Assembly (NCBI RefSeq): GCF_001083795.1
Contig: NZ_LAVK01000020.1
Coordinates: 1 to 42,642 of the forward strand
Source: Streptomyces sp. SBT349
GTDB lineage: Bacteria > Actinomycetota > Actinomycetes > Streptomycetales > Streptomycetaceae
Reading direction: 5' to 3'
Length of the DNA: 42,642 nucleotides
Shown here: in pieces, positions 19,816 through 27,824 of the stretch
How the letters are laid out: each line of letters starts with the position of its first letter
Numbering within the stretch: the first letter of the stretch is position 1
Made by a program: the position numbers and the translations under genes
The notes under the pieces: model-generated
What the model saw: the letters and a program-made list of their open reading frames with translations, nothing else
Databases searched by the model: none
Told to the model about the DNA's origin: nothing

Positions 19816-21017
19816 ATCCGCACCGCGTGGTAGGGCAGCGCGGGAAGCGCCACGTCGAAACGGTCGGCCGACACGGTCACCGGCGCGCCGACCGTCATGT
19901 TCCAGACGTCGATCACCTCGACCCGCCAGGTGCCCTCGCCCATCCGGAAGTGGCGCACCGGATACCGGTGCGGGCCGAGGTACTGGAGGCAGTACGCGCC
20001 CGGCACCTCGACCGTCGAGGCGTCGTAGTACCCGGGCTCGTGCCGCAGGCCGGGGGGCGCGTCGGCGAGGATCTCCCGCAGGAAGGCGAGGCGCGCGGGC
20101 GCCTCGCCGCGCGGCGCGCCGCCGTGCGTCCGCCAGGGCCGCGCCCCGTAGGACTCGCCGTGGGTGGCGTGGCCGCCCTGGCACACCGCCTCCCAGATCC
20201 GGGAGACGAGCTCGGGCGCCGGCAGGCTCAGCTCGGGCTCCTGGGCGTCCCCCTCGGCGCCGCAGTCGTCCAGGATGACCGGCTTGCCCAGGTCCGCCAC
20301 CAGTCCGGCGACGGCCCGCGGCTCCTCGTGCCGCACGCTGGCGTGGGTGATCCAGGGGGCGCCGAAGTCGGTCTCCGGGCCGCCGTGGACGGTCAACGGG
20401 TGCCGGCCGTGATCGAACTCCAGGACGGTGGCCTGGAGTTCGGCGTCGTGGGGCGCGCGCCACCAGACGTTGCGGAACGCCGCGAGCCGGGAGACGGTCT
20501 CGGCGACGTCCCGCCCGTGCAGCGGCACCTCGGCCTCGATGCCACGCGCGAGCAGGCCGGTGACCTGCCGCTCCAGCCGGGCGAGCGGCGTCCCGGCCGG
20601 GCAGCGCAGACGGACCCGGTTGAACGGCCCGGCCGCCAGCGCCCGCAGGGTGGGCTCGGTGACCTCCGCCACGGTGGTGCTCAGGGGGTGGAAGGGAAGG
20701 CCGTCCGCGTACCGGAAGCCGAGCCCGCCGACCCGCACCGGGCCGTGGTTGCCCGGCCGGGCGGCGGTGCACAGGAAGGCGCCCTCCGCGCCGGCGCCGC
20801 GGTAGCGCCACACGCCCTCCTCGTCCGGCATGAAGCGGACCGCGCGGCGGCCGGAGTCGTCGGTGAAGCCGGCGGCGGTGAACCGGCGGTCGCCGTGGAC
20901 GAAGACGACCTCCGGGCCCGTTCCCGGCCCGGCCGGCGGGCCGGGGAGAGGGAGCTCCAGGACGCCCCAGCGCTCGACCTCCCGCGACGAGCGCGGCGGG
21001 TTCGCGGTGTCGTTCAC
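19794..21017 (-). CDS. DUF5060/DUF5605-type protein, probably inactive
   Basis: A 407-residue paralogue of the gene just upstream. It keeps the N-terminal DUF5060-like sandwich (VERWGVLELPL, then FMPDEEGVWRYRG), a shortened TIM-barrel region and the C-terminal DUF5605-like sandwich (VEVIDVWNMTVG). The barrel lacks the catalytic residues of its neighbour: the acid/base motif IANEYDF is replaced by RAPHDAEL and the nucleophile motif IDEIGYEG by LDDCGAEG. It is also 64 residues shorter. I predict a binding-only pseudoenzyme or a decaying copy. GTG 21017 overlaps the upstream stop as GTGA with GGAGG 5 bases before it, and the frame is uninterrupted, so it is still translated. Last gene of the operon; its stop lies in a terminator hairpin. 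Confidence 0.72.
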   Translation of the reverse strand: MNDTANPPRSSREVERWGVLELPLPGPPAGPGTGPEVVFVHGDRRFTAAGFTDDSGRRAVRFMPDEEGVWRYRGAGAEGAFLCTAARPGNHGPVRVGGLGFRYADGLPFHPLSTTVAEVTEPTLRALAAGPFNRVRLRCPAGTPLARLERQVTGLLARGIEAEVPLHGRDVAETVSRLAAFRNVWWRAPHDAELQATVLEFDHGRHPLTVHGGPETDFGAPWITHASVRHEEPRAVAGLVADLGKPVILDDCGAEGDAQEPELSLPAPELVSRIWEAVCQGGHATHGESYGARPWRTHGGAPRGEAPARLAFLREILADAPPGLRHEPGYYDASTVEVPGAYCLQYLGPHRYPVRHFRMGEGTWRVEVIDVWNMTVGAPVTVSADRFDVALPALPYHAVRIRRAPAA

Positions 21018-22429
21018 TCCGCCCTCCGGATCCTCAGGGCCATGTCCGGCCGGCCGTTCAACGCCACCCGGAGGTGGTCGCGGTGGGTGCCCTCCAGGGC
21101 GGTGACGGTCATGTCCCAGGTGTCGACCAGGTCGACGCGGTAGGCGGCGCCCGGCGGCAGCGGGACGTCCCGGTGGGCGGGCCGGCGGTCGCCGAAGAAC
21201 TCCAGCCAGTACTCGCCCCGCCGCCGCGCCGCGGGGAGGTCGGCGGGCCCCTCCTCCAGCAGCCGGCGCAGGAACGCGACACGCGGCACGCTCTCGCCGC
21301 GCAGCCGGCCGCCCCGGGAGATCCAGGTGGCGCCGCCGAGGTCGGCGTCCGGGTAGCACTCGCCGTGCCCCACGTACCCGCCGGCCACCGCCGCGTGCCA
21401 GAACTGGCGGGTCAGCGCGCGGGCGGTGAGGTTCCCCCAGCGCCGGTCGGCCAGGCCCTCGTAGCCGATCTCGTCGATGACCACCGGCTTGGGGCAGCGT
21501 GCCATCCACCGGCCGGTCAGCCGGGCGTCCCAGTGCTGGATGCTCTGGTGGGTGATCCAGGGCCGGGCGAAGTCGTAGATCCGCTCGTAGGCGTACATCC
21601 GCGTGCCGTTGTGGATGGACCGCGGGCGCTGGTAGGGGTCGTTCCGCTGGACGAACCGGCCCAGCAGGTCCCAGTCCTCCACGGTCTTGGCGCGGTTGAA
21701 GTCGTACTCGTTGGCGATGGACCACCACACGTTCCGGTAGGCGGACAGCCGCGCCAGCGTGTGGCGCAGCAGGAAGAGGTCCTGCTCGCGGCTCATGTCG
21801 TCGACCCCCCAGTGCCCCTCGTCGTAGGGGTGGAAGAGGATGACGTCCGCCACGATGCCCAGCGCGAGCAGGTCGCGCACCCGCCGCTCGAAACGGGCGA
21901 AGAACCGGGGCTCGATGCGGGTGCGATCGAGCGCGCCGGGGGTGTCACCGGGGAAGGCGAGCAGCGGCGGCCTCATGTGCCGGGTGGGCAGCAGGCACAT
22001 GCGGACCTTGGTGAACGGCGAGGCCGCCAGGGAGCGGAGGGTCAGCTCCTCGGCGGCCTCGTCCCCGTCGTGCGTCCAGTGGTAGCAGGTGGTGCCCAGG
22101 GGGAGGTAGCGCGTGCCGTCGGCGTACGCGAACCCGGTGCCGGCCACCCGCACCGGGCCGTGGTTGCCCACTCCCGGCGGGACGCATTCGAACGTGCCCT
22201 GCCTGCCGTCGAGTTCGGGCACGTCGGAGCGGGTGACGTAGTGCCAGGTGCCCTCCCGGTCCGGCATGAACCTGATCCGGTGGCGGCCGTCGCCGTCGTA
22301 GAAGCCGTCGGCCTCCACGACCCGGTTGCGGTACTGGAACAGGGCGCTCAGCCGCACGTCGGTGTACGGGTTGCCGTGCGCCGGCCCGTCGAGGTCGAGT
22401 TCGAAGACCCCCCACCGCTCCACGGTCAC
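21014..22429 (-). CDS. DUF5060/DUF5605-family TIM-barrel glycosidase
   Basis: A 471-residue putative glycosidase, cytoplasmic. Residues 1-90 are a DUF5060-like sandwich (VERWGVFELDL; FMPDREGTWHYV), about 110-390 a TIM barrel of the DUF4038 type, and the C-terminus a DUF5605-like sandwich (VDLVDTWDMTV). Two carboxylates sit where retaining barrels carry them: E241 in WWSIANEYDF as acid/base and E320 in KPVVIDEIGYEG as nucleophile. The DUF4038 superfamily includes GH140 apiosidases, but this protein lacks the GH140 C-terminal domain, so apiose is only one possibility. GTG 22429 overlaps the preceding stop as GTGA, and GGGGGAG lies 8 bases upstream. Position after an importer operon suggests action on internalised oligosaccharides. 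Confidence 0.75.
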   Translation of the reverse strand: MTVERWGVFELDLDGPAHGNPYTDVRLSALFQYRNRVVEADGFYDGDGRHRIRFMPDREGTWHYVTRSDVPELDGRQGTFECVPPGVGNHGPVRVAGTGFAYADGTRYLPLGTTCYHWTHDGDEAAEELTLRSLAASPFTKVRMCLLPTRHMRPPLLAFPGDTPGALDRTRIEPRFFARFERRVRDLLALGIVADVILFHPYDEGHWGVDDMSREQDLFLLRHTLARLSAYRNVWWSIANEYDFNRAKTVEDWDLLGRFVQRNDPYQRPRSIHNGTRMYAYERIYDFARPWITHQSIQHWDARLTGRWMARCPKPVVIDEIGYEGLADRRWGNLTARALTRQFWHAAVAGGYVGHGECYPDADLGGATWISRGGRLRGESVPRVAFLRRLLEEGPADLPAARRRGEYWLEFFGDRRPAHRDVPLPPGAAYRVDLVDTWDMTVTALEGTHRDHLRVALNGRPDMALRIRRAE

Positions 22430-23520
22430 GGGCCGGTCTCCCCCGGCGCGGGCGCCGCCCTGACCCAGTCCTCGTGAAGGCGCACGTACTTGATCGTCTT
22501 GCGCAGGAAGGAGTAGGCGAGGTGCAGCGCTCCGTCGCGGGTCTGGACGACGCTGGGGTAGGAGTAGCCCAGTTCGTTGTCCCGGTACTCCTCGTCGGCG
22601 GTCTGGACGTCGCGGCGGTGGGGCCAGGTGCGCCCGCCGTCCTCGGACAGCGCGAGCGTCAGCGGGGTGCGCAGCGCCTTCTTGCGCCGCCCGGCGCCCT
22701 CGCCGACCCAGCGGAACTGGTCGCGCTCCAGCGAGGCGTCGTTGTAGAGAAGGGCGAGGGTGCCGCCGGTCAGCCGGGTGAGCTGGACGGCGGAGTTGTT
22801 GTTGGGCAGCTCGGTCCTGGTCGGCGGCTGCCAGGTCCGGCCCAGGTCGAAGGACTCCGAGGCGTGGATCCGGTCGGCGGCGCGGCTGCGGAACATCGCG
22901 AACAGGCTCCCGTCGTCCCGTCGCACGGCGGTCATCTGCACCAGGTGGCCGCTGCCCGGCAGGTCGTGCTCGCGCCACGTCCCGCCGCCGTCCTGGCTGA
23001 TCATGACGGTGCTGTGCTCACCGCCCGGGCGGCACCAGTAGGCGGGCAGCATCCAGGAGCCGTCGGGGAGCAGCAGCGGGGGGTTGCGCACGAAGATGCC
23101 GGGCCCCTCGAAGAGGACGCGCGGCTCGCTCCAGGTCCGGCCGCGGTCCGGCGAGGTGCGCACGACCAGCCGCGCGGTCTTCTGGTCGTGCGGGGTGTTG
23201 GAGGGGTGGAAGAGCCACACGGTGCCCTCGGCGTCCTGGGCGAGGACCGGGTTCTGCTCCGAGCGCTCCGGGTCCTGGGCCAGCCGCAGCGGCGCCGACC
23301 AGCGCTGCCCGCCCCGGCTCAGCCGGGAGAGGACGACGTCGGTGCCCGCGTCGCCCTCCTCGGGGCCGTTGAACCACGCGCACAGCAGGTCCCCGTCGTC
23401 CAGTTCCAGCAGGTTCGCCGCGTGGCTGTCGCCCGGGTGGCGGACGGGCAGCAGCGCCTCCCGCAGCGCCGGGTCCCGCTGCGAGGTGCGGACCACGCCG
23501 TCGAAGCGCGGATCGTTCAC
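22426..23520 (-). CDS. Sialidase-like six-bladed beta-propeller (BNR repeats)
   Basis: A 364-residue protein of the BNR/sialidase superfamily without a signal peptide. Four Asp-box motifs are visible: SPDRGRTW, SQDGGGTW, SFDLGRTW and SEDGGRTW. The C-terminal YSYPSVVQTRDGALHLAYS is the usual last blade of this family. Members include sialidases, Kdn and Kdo-type hydrolases, rhamnogalacturonan-active propellers and lyases, so sialic acid should not be assumed. In a pectin-type locus beside a keto-acid lyase homologue, a 3-deoxy-2-keto sugar acid such as Kdo or Dha of RG-II is an attractive target (inference). GTG 23520 overlaps the ATPase stop as GTGA. Confidence 0.8.
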   Translation of the reverse strand: MNDPRFDGVVRTSQRDPALREALLPVRHPGDSHAANLLELDDGDLLCAWFNGPEEGDAGTDVVLSRLSRGGQRWSAPLRLAQDPERSEQNPVLAQDAEGTVWLFHPSNTPHDQKTARLVVRTSPDRGRTWSEPRVLFEGPGIFVRNPPLLLPDGSWMLPAYWCRPGGEHSTVMISQDGGGTWREHDLPGSGHLVQMTAVRRDDGSLFAMFRSRAADRIHASESFDLGRTWQPPTRTELPNNNSAVQLTRLTGGTLALLYNDASLERDQFRWVGEGAGRRKKALRTPLTLALSEDGGRTWPHRRDVQTADEEYRDNELGYSYPSVVQTRDGALHLAYSFLRKTIKYVRLHEDWVRAAPAPGETGP

Positions 23521-24560
23521 GAGCCGACCCCTCTCAGTTCGAGCTCCTCGGCGAAGTGGCAGGCCGCCGTGCGGCCGGGGCGGATCTCGCGCAGCGCCGG
23601 GACCTCGGTGGCGCACCGGTCGCGGGCGTGGAAGCAGCGCGGGTGGAAGGGGCAGCCGAACGGCACCCGGGAGGGGTCGGCGACCTCGCCGCGCAGCACG
23701 ATCCGCTCCCGGCGGCGGGCCGCCGGGTCCGGGTCGGGGACGGCGGACAGCAGCGCCTCGGTGTAGGGGTGGAGCGGGCCGCCGTACAGCTCGTCCGTGG
23801 CGCCGGTCTCCACCACCCGGCCGACGTACATGACCACGACCTCGTCGGCCATGTACTCCACCACGCCGAGGTCGTGGGAGATGAAGAGGTAGGTCAGCTC
23901 CTCCTCGTCCTGGAGGTCCTTCAGCAGGTTGAGGATCTGCGCGCGCACCGACACGTCCAGGGCGCTGACCGCCTCGTCGGCGACCACCAGCCGCGGCGAG
24001 AGCGCCAACGCCCGCGCGATGCCGACGCGCTGGCGCTGGCCGCCGCTGAACGCGTTGGGGTAACGGCGCATGTGCTCGGGGCGCAGGCCCACCCGGCGCA
24101 GCAGCTCCGCGACCTGCTCCTCCAGCTCCTCCCGGCCGAGGGAGCGGTTGACCCGCAGCGGCTCGCCGACGATCTGGAGCAGGGTCATCCGGGGGTTCAG
24201 CGAGGCGAACGGGTCCTGGAAGACCATGCGGATCTTGCTGCGGTACGGCTTGAGGGCCGCCTCGTCGAGCGCGGCCAGGTCCACGGTGGTGCCGTCGGCG
24301 GGGTCGCGGAAGAGGATCTCGCCCGCGGTCGGCTCGTACACCCGGAGCAGGCAGCGGCCCAGGGTGGACTTGCCGCAGCCGGACTCCCCGACCAGGGCGA
24401 CGGTGCGCCCGCCGGGGACGCGCAGGTCGACGCCGTCGACGGCCCGCACGTGTCCGGCGACGCGCCCCAGGAGGCCGCGTCTGAGGGGGAAGTGCTTGGT
24501 CAGCCCGCGCGTCTCCAGCAGCGCGACGTCCTCGCGCGGGGCGGCGGTGGTGCGGGTCAC
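23517..24560 (-). CDS. Peptide-type ABC importer ATPase, DppF/OppF-like
   Basis: A 347-residue ATP-binding subunit of the importer encoded upstream. It shows Walker A GESGCGKST, the signature FSGGQRQRVGIARAL, Walker B LVVADEAVSALD, the switch histidine in ISHDLGVVEYMAD and the C-terminal oligopeptide/dipeptide extension with a cysteine-containing FGCPFHPRC. The GTG start forms a GTGA overlap with the partner ATPase. This transporter class also imports oligosaccharides in many bacteria, and the surrounding glycosidases favour that here. The C-terminal cysteines (CPFHPRCF, RCATEV) are those that bind an iron-sulfur cluster in some DppF/OppF proteins. Confidence 0.93.
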   Translation of the reverse strand: MTRTTAAPREDVALLETRGLTKHFPLRRGLLGRVAGHVRAVDGVDLRVPGGRTVALVGESGCGKSTLGRCLLRVYEPTAGEILFRDPADGTTVDLAALDEAALKPYRSKIRMVFQDPFASLNPRMTLLQIVGEPLRVNRSLGREELEEQVAELLRRVGLRPEHMRRYPNAFSGGQRQRVGIARALALSPRLVVADEAVSALDVSVRAQILNLLKDLQDEEELTYLFISHDLGVVEYMADEVVVMYVGRVVETGATDELYGGPLHPYTEALLSAVPDPDPAARRRERIVLRGEVADPSRVPFGCPFHPRCFHARDRCATEVPALREIRPGRTAACHFAEELELRGVGS

Positions 24561-25588
24561 GGGTCCATCCTTTCCCGGCGGGGGGCTGACGCGCCCTCGG
24601 CCTCGTAGAGCAGGCAGCGCACCTCGCGGTCCGGCTCGGGGCCGACCACGGGCGGGGGCACCGTCACGTCGCAGCGCCCGGCCATGAACTCCTCGCAGCG
24701 CGAGTGGAACGGGCAGCCGGACGGCCGGTGGTAGGCGTGGGGCACCATCCCGCGGACGGGTCGGAGGCGTTCGCGCGCCCCGGAGCCCAGCTTGGGGATC
24801 GAGCGCAGCAGCGCCTTGGTGTACGGGTGGCGGGGGGAGCGGAAGACGGACATGACGTCGCCGCGCTCGACGACGGTGCCCAGGTACATCACGGCCACGC
24901 GGTCCGCCATCTGCGCCGCCACCCCCAGGTCGTGGGTGATCAGCATGACCGCCATGCCGAAGTCGTCCTGGAGGGAGCGCAGGAGTTCCAGGATGCGGGC
25001 CTGGGTGGTGACGTCCAGGGCGGTGGTCGGCTCGTCGGCGATGAGCAGTTCGGGGTTGCAGGCCAGGGCCATGGCGATCATCGCCCGCTGGAGCATGCCC
25101 CCGCTCATCTGGAAGGGGTACTGGTCGACGCGGCGCCGGGGGTCCGGGATCTCCACCCGGCCGAGCAGGTCGATGGTGCGCCTGCGGGCCTCGGCCTTGG
25201 TGACCCGCTCGTGGAGCAGGATGGCCTCGCCGATCTGGTTGCCGAGGGTGTGCATCGGGCTCATCGACGTCATCGGCTCCTGGAAGACCATGGCGATGCG
25301 CTTGCCCCGCACGGCGCGGACGGCCCGTTCGTCGGCGGGCACGAGGTCGATCATGCCGTCCGGGGGCTGCCTGACCCAGATCTCACCCCCGGTGATCCGC
25401 CCCGGCCGGTCGACGAGGCGGAGGATCGAGCGGGCCATCACGCTCTTGCCGCACCCCGACTCGCCCACCACGGCCAGGGTCTCCCCCCGGGCGATCTCCA
25501 GGTCCACGCCGTCCACGGCCTTGACCACGCCGTCGTCCAGGGTGAAGTGCGTGCGCAGGCCCCTCACCCGCAGGACGGTCTCGCTCAC
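24557..25588 (-). CDS. Peptide-type ABC importer ATPase, DppD/OppD-like
   Basis: A 343-residue ATP-binding subunit with Walker A GESGCGKSV, signature MSGGMLQRAMIAMAL, Walker B LLIADEPTTALD, the switch histidine in ITHDLGVAAQMAD and the C-terminal oligopeptide-transporter extension (SGCPFHSRC). It would pair with the DppF-like subunit to drive the two permeases. The start is GTG 25588 with GAAGGAG 5 bases upstream; it lies 31 bases after the DppC-like gene. Confidence 0.93.
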   Translation of the reverse strand: MSETVLRVRGLRTHFTLDDGVVKAVDGVDLEIARGETLAVVGESGCGKSVMARSILRLVDRPGRITGGEIWVRQPPDGMIDLVPADERAVRAVRGKRIAMVFQEPMTSMSPMHTLGNQIGEAILLHERVTKAEARRRTIDLLGRVEIPDPRRRVDQYPFQMSGGMLQRAMIAMALACNPELLIADEPTTALDVTTQARILELLRSLQDDFGMAVMLITHDLGVAAQMADRVAVMYLGTVVERGDVMSVFRSPRHPYTKALLRSIPKLGSGARERLRPVRGMVPHAYHRPSGCPFHSRCEEFMAGRCDVTVPPPVVGPEPDREVRCLLYEAEGASAPRRERMDP

Positions 25589-25619
25589 GGCAACTCCTTC
25601 GGCTCGGTGCGGGGCGGTC

Positions 25620-26798
25620 TCACTTGTACGGATCCGCGGAGTCGCGCAGCCCGTCGCCCACGAAGTTCATGGCCAGGACGGTGACGAACACCGCGAGACC
25701 GGGGAGCATCAGCCACGGCGCGGTCTCGATGGTCCGCACGTTCTGCGCCTCCTGGAGCAGGACCCCCCAGCTGACCGCCGGGGACTGGAGGCCGAGGCCG
25801 AGGAAGCTCATGGCGGTCTCGCCGAGGATCATCGCGGGCACGGCCATGCTCAGCGAGGCGATCACATGGCTGGACATGGAGGGCACCATGTGGCGGAAGA
25901 TGATCCGGCGTCTGCCGCACCCGTCGAGCCGGGCCGCGATCACGAAGTCGTCCTCGCGCAGGGACAGGAAGCGCCCGCGCACCACCCGGGCCAGGCCCGT
26001 CCAGCCGATCACCGACAGGATCGTGGTGATGGCGAAGTACCGCATCAGCGGCCCCCAGTCGGGGGGCACGGCCGCCGAGAGCGCCAGCCACAGGGGCAGT
26101 GTCGGGACCGCCATGAGGAACTCGATGAGGCGTTGGATCGCGGTGTCGGGGGCCCCGCCGAAGTAGCCGGAGATGCCGCCGAAGAACAGTCCGAGCACGA
26201 AGCTCACGACCACCCCGATGAGCCCGATGGACAGCGAGACCCGCGCCCCGTGGATGATGCGCGACAGCAGGTCCCGCCCGGATCTGTCCGCGCCGAGGAA
26301 GTAGGCCCGCTGGTCGGCGTCCACGGGGCCGAAGAGGTGGCGGTCCATCGGGATGATGCCCCACATCTCGTACGACTCCCCGCGCGGGAGGAGCCGGAGC
26401 GGGATCCTCTCCGAGGTGTCGACGGTGTGCACCTGCTCGAACGTCTCCGGGTCCCGCCGGGTCTCGAACCCGTGGACGTAGAGGTCGATTCCCCCGGTGA
26501 GGCTGAAGTCCACCTGGATCGTCTGCGGCGGGGCGTAGGTGAGCTCCTCGTCGGTGGCGCTCGCGGAGGCGGGCGCCAGGAACTCCGCGAAGACGACGAC
26601 GAGGTAGACGCCCAGGACCACGACCGCGCCGCCGACCGCCAGCTTGTGCTTGCGGAACTTCCGCCAGACCAGGCGCCACTGCGAGGCGCGGCCCAGTTCG
26701 AGGTCGGCGCCGGCCTCCCCCACCGGCGGCTCCTCGGGCGAGGCGCCGCCGGTCTCCCGCCGGCCCTTCCTGGCCAGCGCACGGGGCCATGACAGCAT
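25620..26798 (-). CDS. ABC importer permease, DppC/OppC-like, long loop
   Basis: A 392-residue inner-membrane permease. A charged cytoplasmic N-terminus of about 50 residues is followed by membrane segment 1 (LAVGGAVVVLGVYLVVVF), then the conserved GADRSGRDLLSR motif, four or five further segments and the EAA loop (DDFVIAARLDGCGRRRIIFRH). Between segment 1 and the GAD motif lies an extracytoplasmic insertion of about 100 residues, where ordinary DppC proteins have about 30; this is why the protein exceeds the usual 300 residues. The insertion may form a docking surface for the large binding protein of this operon. Six bases separate it from the upstream permease. Confidence 0.9.
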   Translation of the reverse strand: MLSWPRALARKGRRETGGASPEEPPVGEAGADLELGRASQWRLVWRKFRKHKLAVGGAVVVLGVYLVVVFAEFLAPASASATDEELTYAPPQTIQVDFSLTGGIDLYVHGFETRRDPETFEQVHTVDTSERIPLRLLPRGESYEMWGIIPMDRHLFGPVDADQRAYFLGADRSGRDLLSRIIHGARVSLSIGLIGVVVSFVLGLFFGGISGYFGGAPDTAIQRLIEFLMAVPTLPLWLALSAAVPPDWGPLMRYFAITTILSVIGWTGLARVVRGRFLSLREDDFVIAARLDGCGRRRIIFRHMVPSMSSHVIASLSMAVPAMILGETAMSFLGLGLQSPAVSWGVLLQEAQNVRTIETAPWLMLPGLAVFVTVLAMNFVGDGLRDSADPYK

Positions 26799-26804
26799 GC
26801 GCGC

Positions 26805-27806
26805 TCACTTCCCCTCGTAGCGGTACCGGATGCGGGGGTCCCACCAGGCCAGCATCAGGTCGCTGATGAGCGTGCCGACGACGGTGAGGGTGCTGAGGAT
26901 CAGCACGAAGCTGCCCACCAGGTACATGTCCTGGTTCTCCACCCCGCCGAGCAGCAGTGGTCCCGTCGTGGGCAGGCTCATGACGATCGAGATGATCGTC
27001 TCGCCGCTGATCAGGCCGGGCAGCAGCCAGCCCACGGTGCTGAAGAACGGGCTGAGCGACATCCGCACGGGGTACTTCAGCAGCAGCTTCCACTCGGGCA
27101 GGCCCTTGGCGCGGGCGGCGACCACGTAGGGCTTGTACAGCTCGTCCAGCAGGTTCGCCCGCGTGATCCTGATCAGTCCGGCCGTCCCGGACATGCCGAT
27201 GATGAGCACCGGCAGCCACATGTGGGAGGCCAGGTCGAGCAGCTTGCCCAGGTTCCACGCCGCGTCCTGGTACTCCGGTGAGAACAGTCCCCCCGGACTC
27301 TGGCCGAAGTACCGCATCCCCACGTACATGAAGAGCAGGGCGAGCATGAACTCGGGGACGGCCATGCCGACGAAGCCGAAGAACGTGGCGAGGTAGTCCC
27401 CTGCCGAGTACTGGCGCACCGCGGAGAGGATGCCGATCGGGAAGGCGATCGCCCACACGAACAGCAGGGTGCTGACCGACAGGAAGAACGACAGGCCGAC
27501 CCGGTCCCAGATCAGGTCGGAGACCGGTCTGCCGTTCCAGGCGAAGGCCTGGCCGAAGTCACCGTGCAGGACGATGTTGGTGATCCACTTCCAGTACTGG
27601 GCGAAGAAGGGCTGGTCGAGTCCGTATCTCGCCCGGAGCGCCGCCAGTTCGCCGTCGCTCATCAGCTCGCCCCGCGCCTCGGCCTGCGCCTCCAGCGTGG
27701 AGACGTAGTCGCCGGGTGGCAGGCTGACGACGAAGAAGGAGACCAGCGAGATCGCGAACAGGGTCACGACCATCAGCAGCAGGCGCCGGACGAGGAACGT
27801 CAGCAT
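26805..27806 (-). CDS. ABC importer permease, DppB/OppB-like
   Basis: A 333-residue permease with the classic N-terminus MLTFLVRRLLLMVVTLFAISLVSF -type membrane segment, the LRARYGLDQPFFAQYWKW motif, the GDFGQAF motif and an EAA loop (ELYKPYVVAARAKGLPE). It ends with the family's WWDPRIRYR. With the DppC-like protein it forms the membrane channel. GGGGAGA immediately precedes the ATG at 27806, and the binding-protein gene ends 18 bases upstream. Confidence 0.93.
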   Translation of the reverse strand: MLTFLVRRLLLMVVTLFAISLVSFFVVSLPPGDYVSTLEAQAEARGELMSDGELAALRARYGLDQPFFAQYWKWITNIVLHGDFGQAFAWNGRPVSDLIWDRVGLSFFLSVSTLLFVWAIAFPIGILSAVRQYSAGDYLATFFGFVGMAVPEFMLALLFMYVGMRYFGQSPGGLFSPEYQDAAWNLGKLLDLASHMWLPVLIIGMSGTAGLIRITRANLLDELYKPYVVAARAKGLPEWKLLLKYPVRMSLSPFFSTVGWLLPGLISGETIISIVMSLPTTGPLLLGGVENQDMYLVGSFVLILSTLTVVGTLISDLMLAWWDPRIRYRYEGK

Positions 27807-27824
27807 GTTCTCTCCCCGCCTCCG

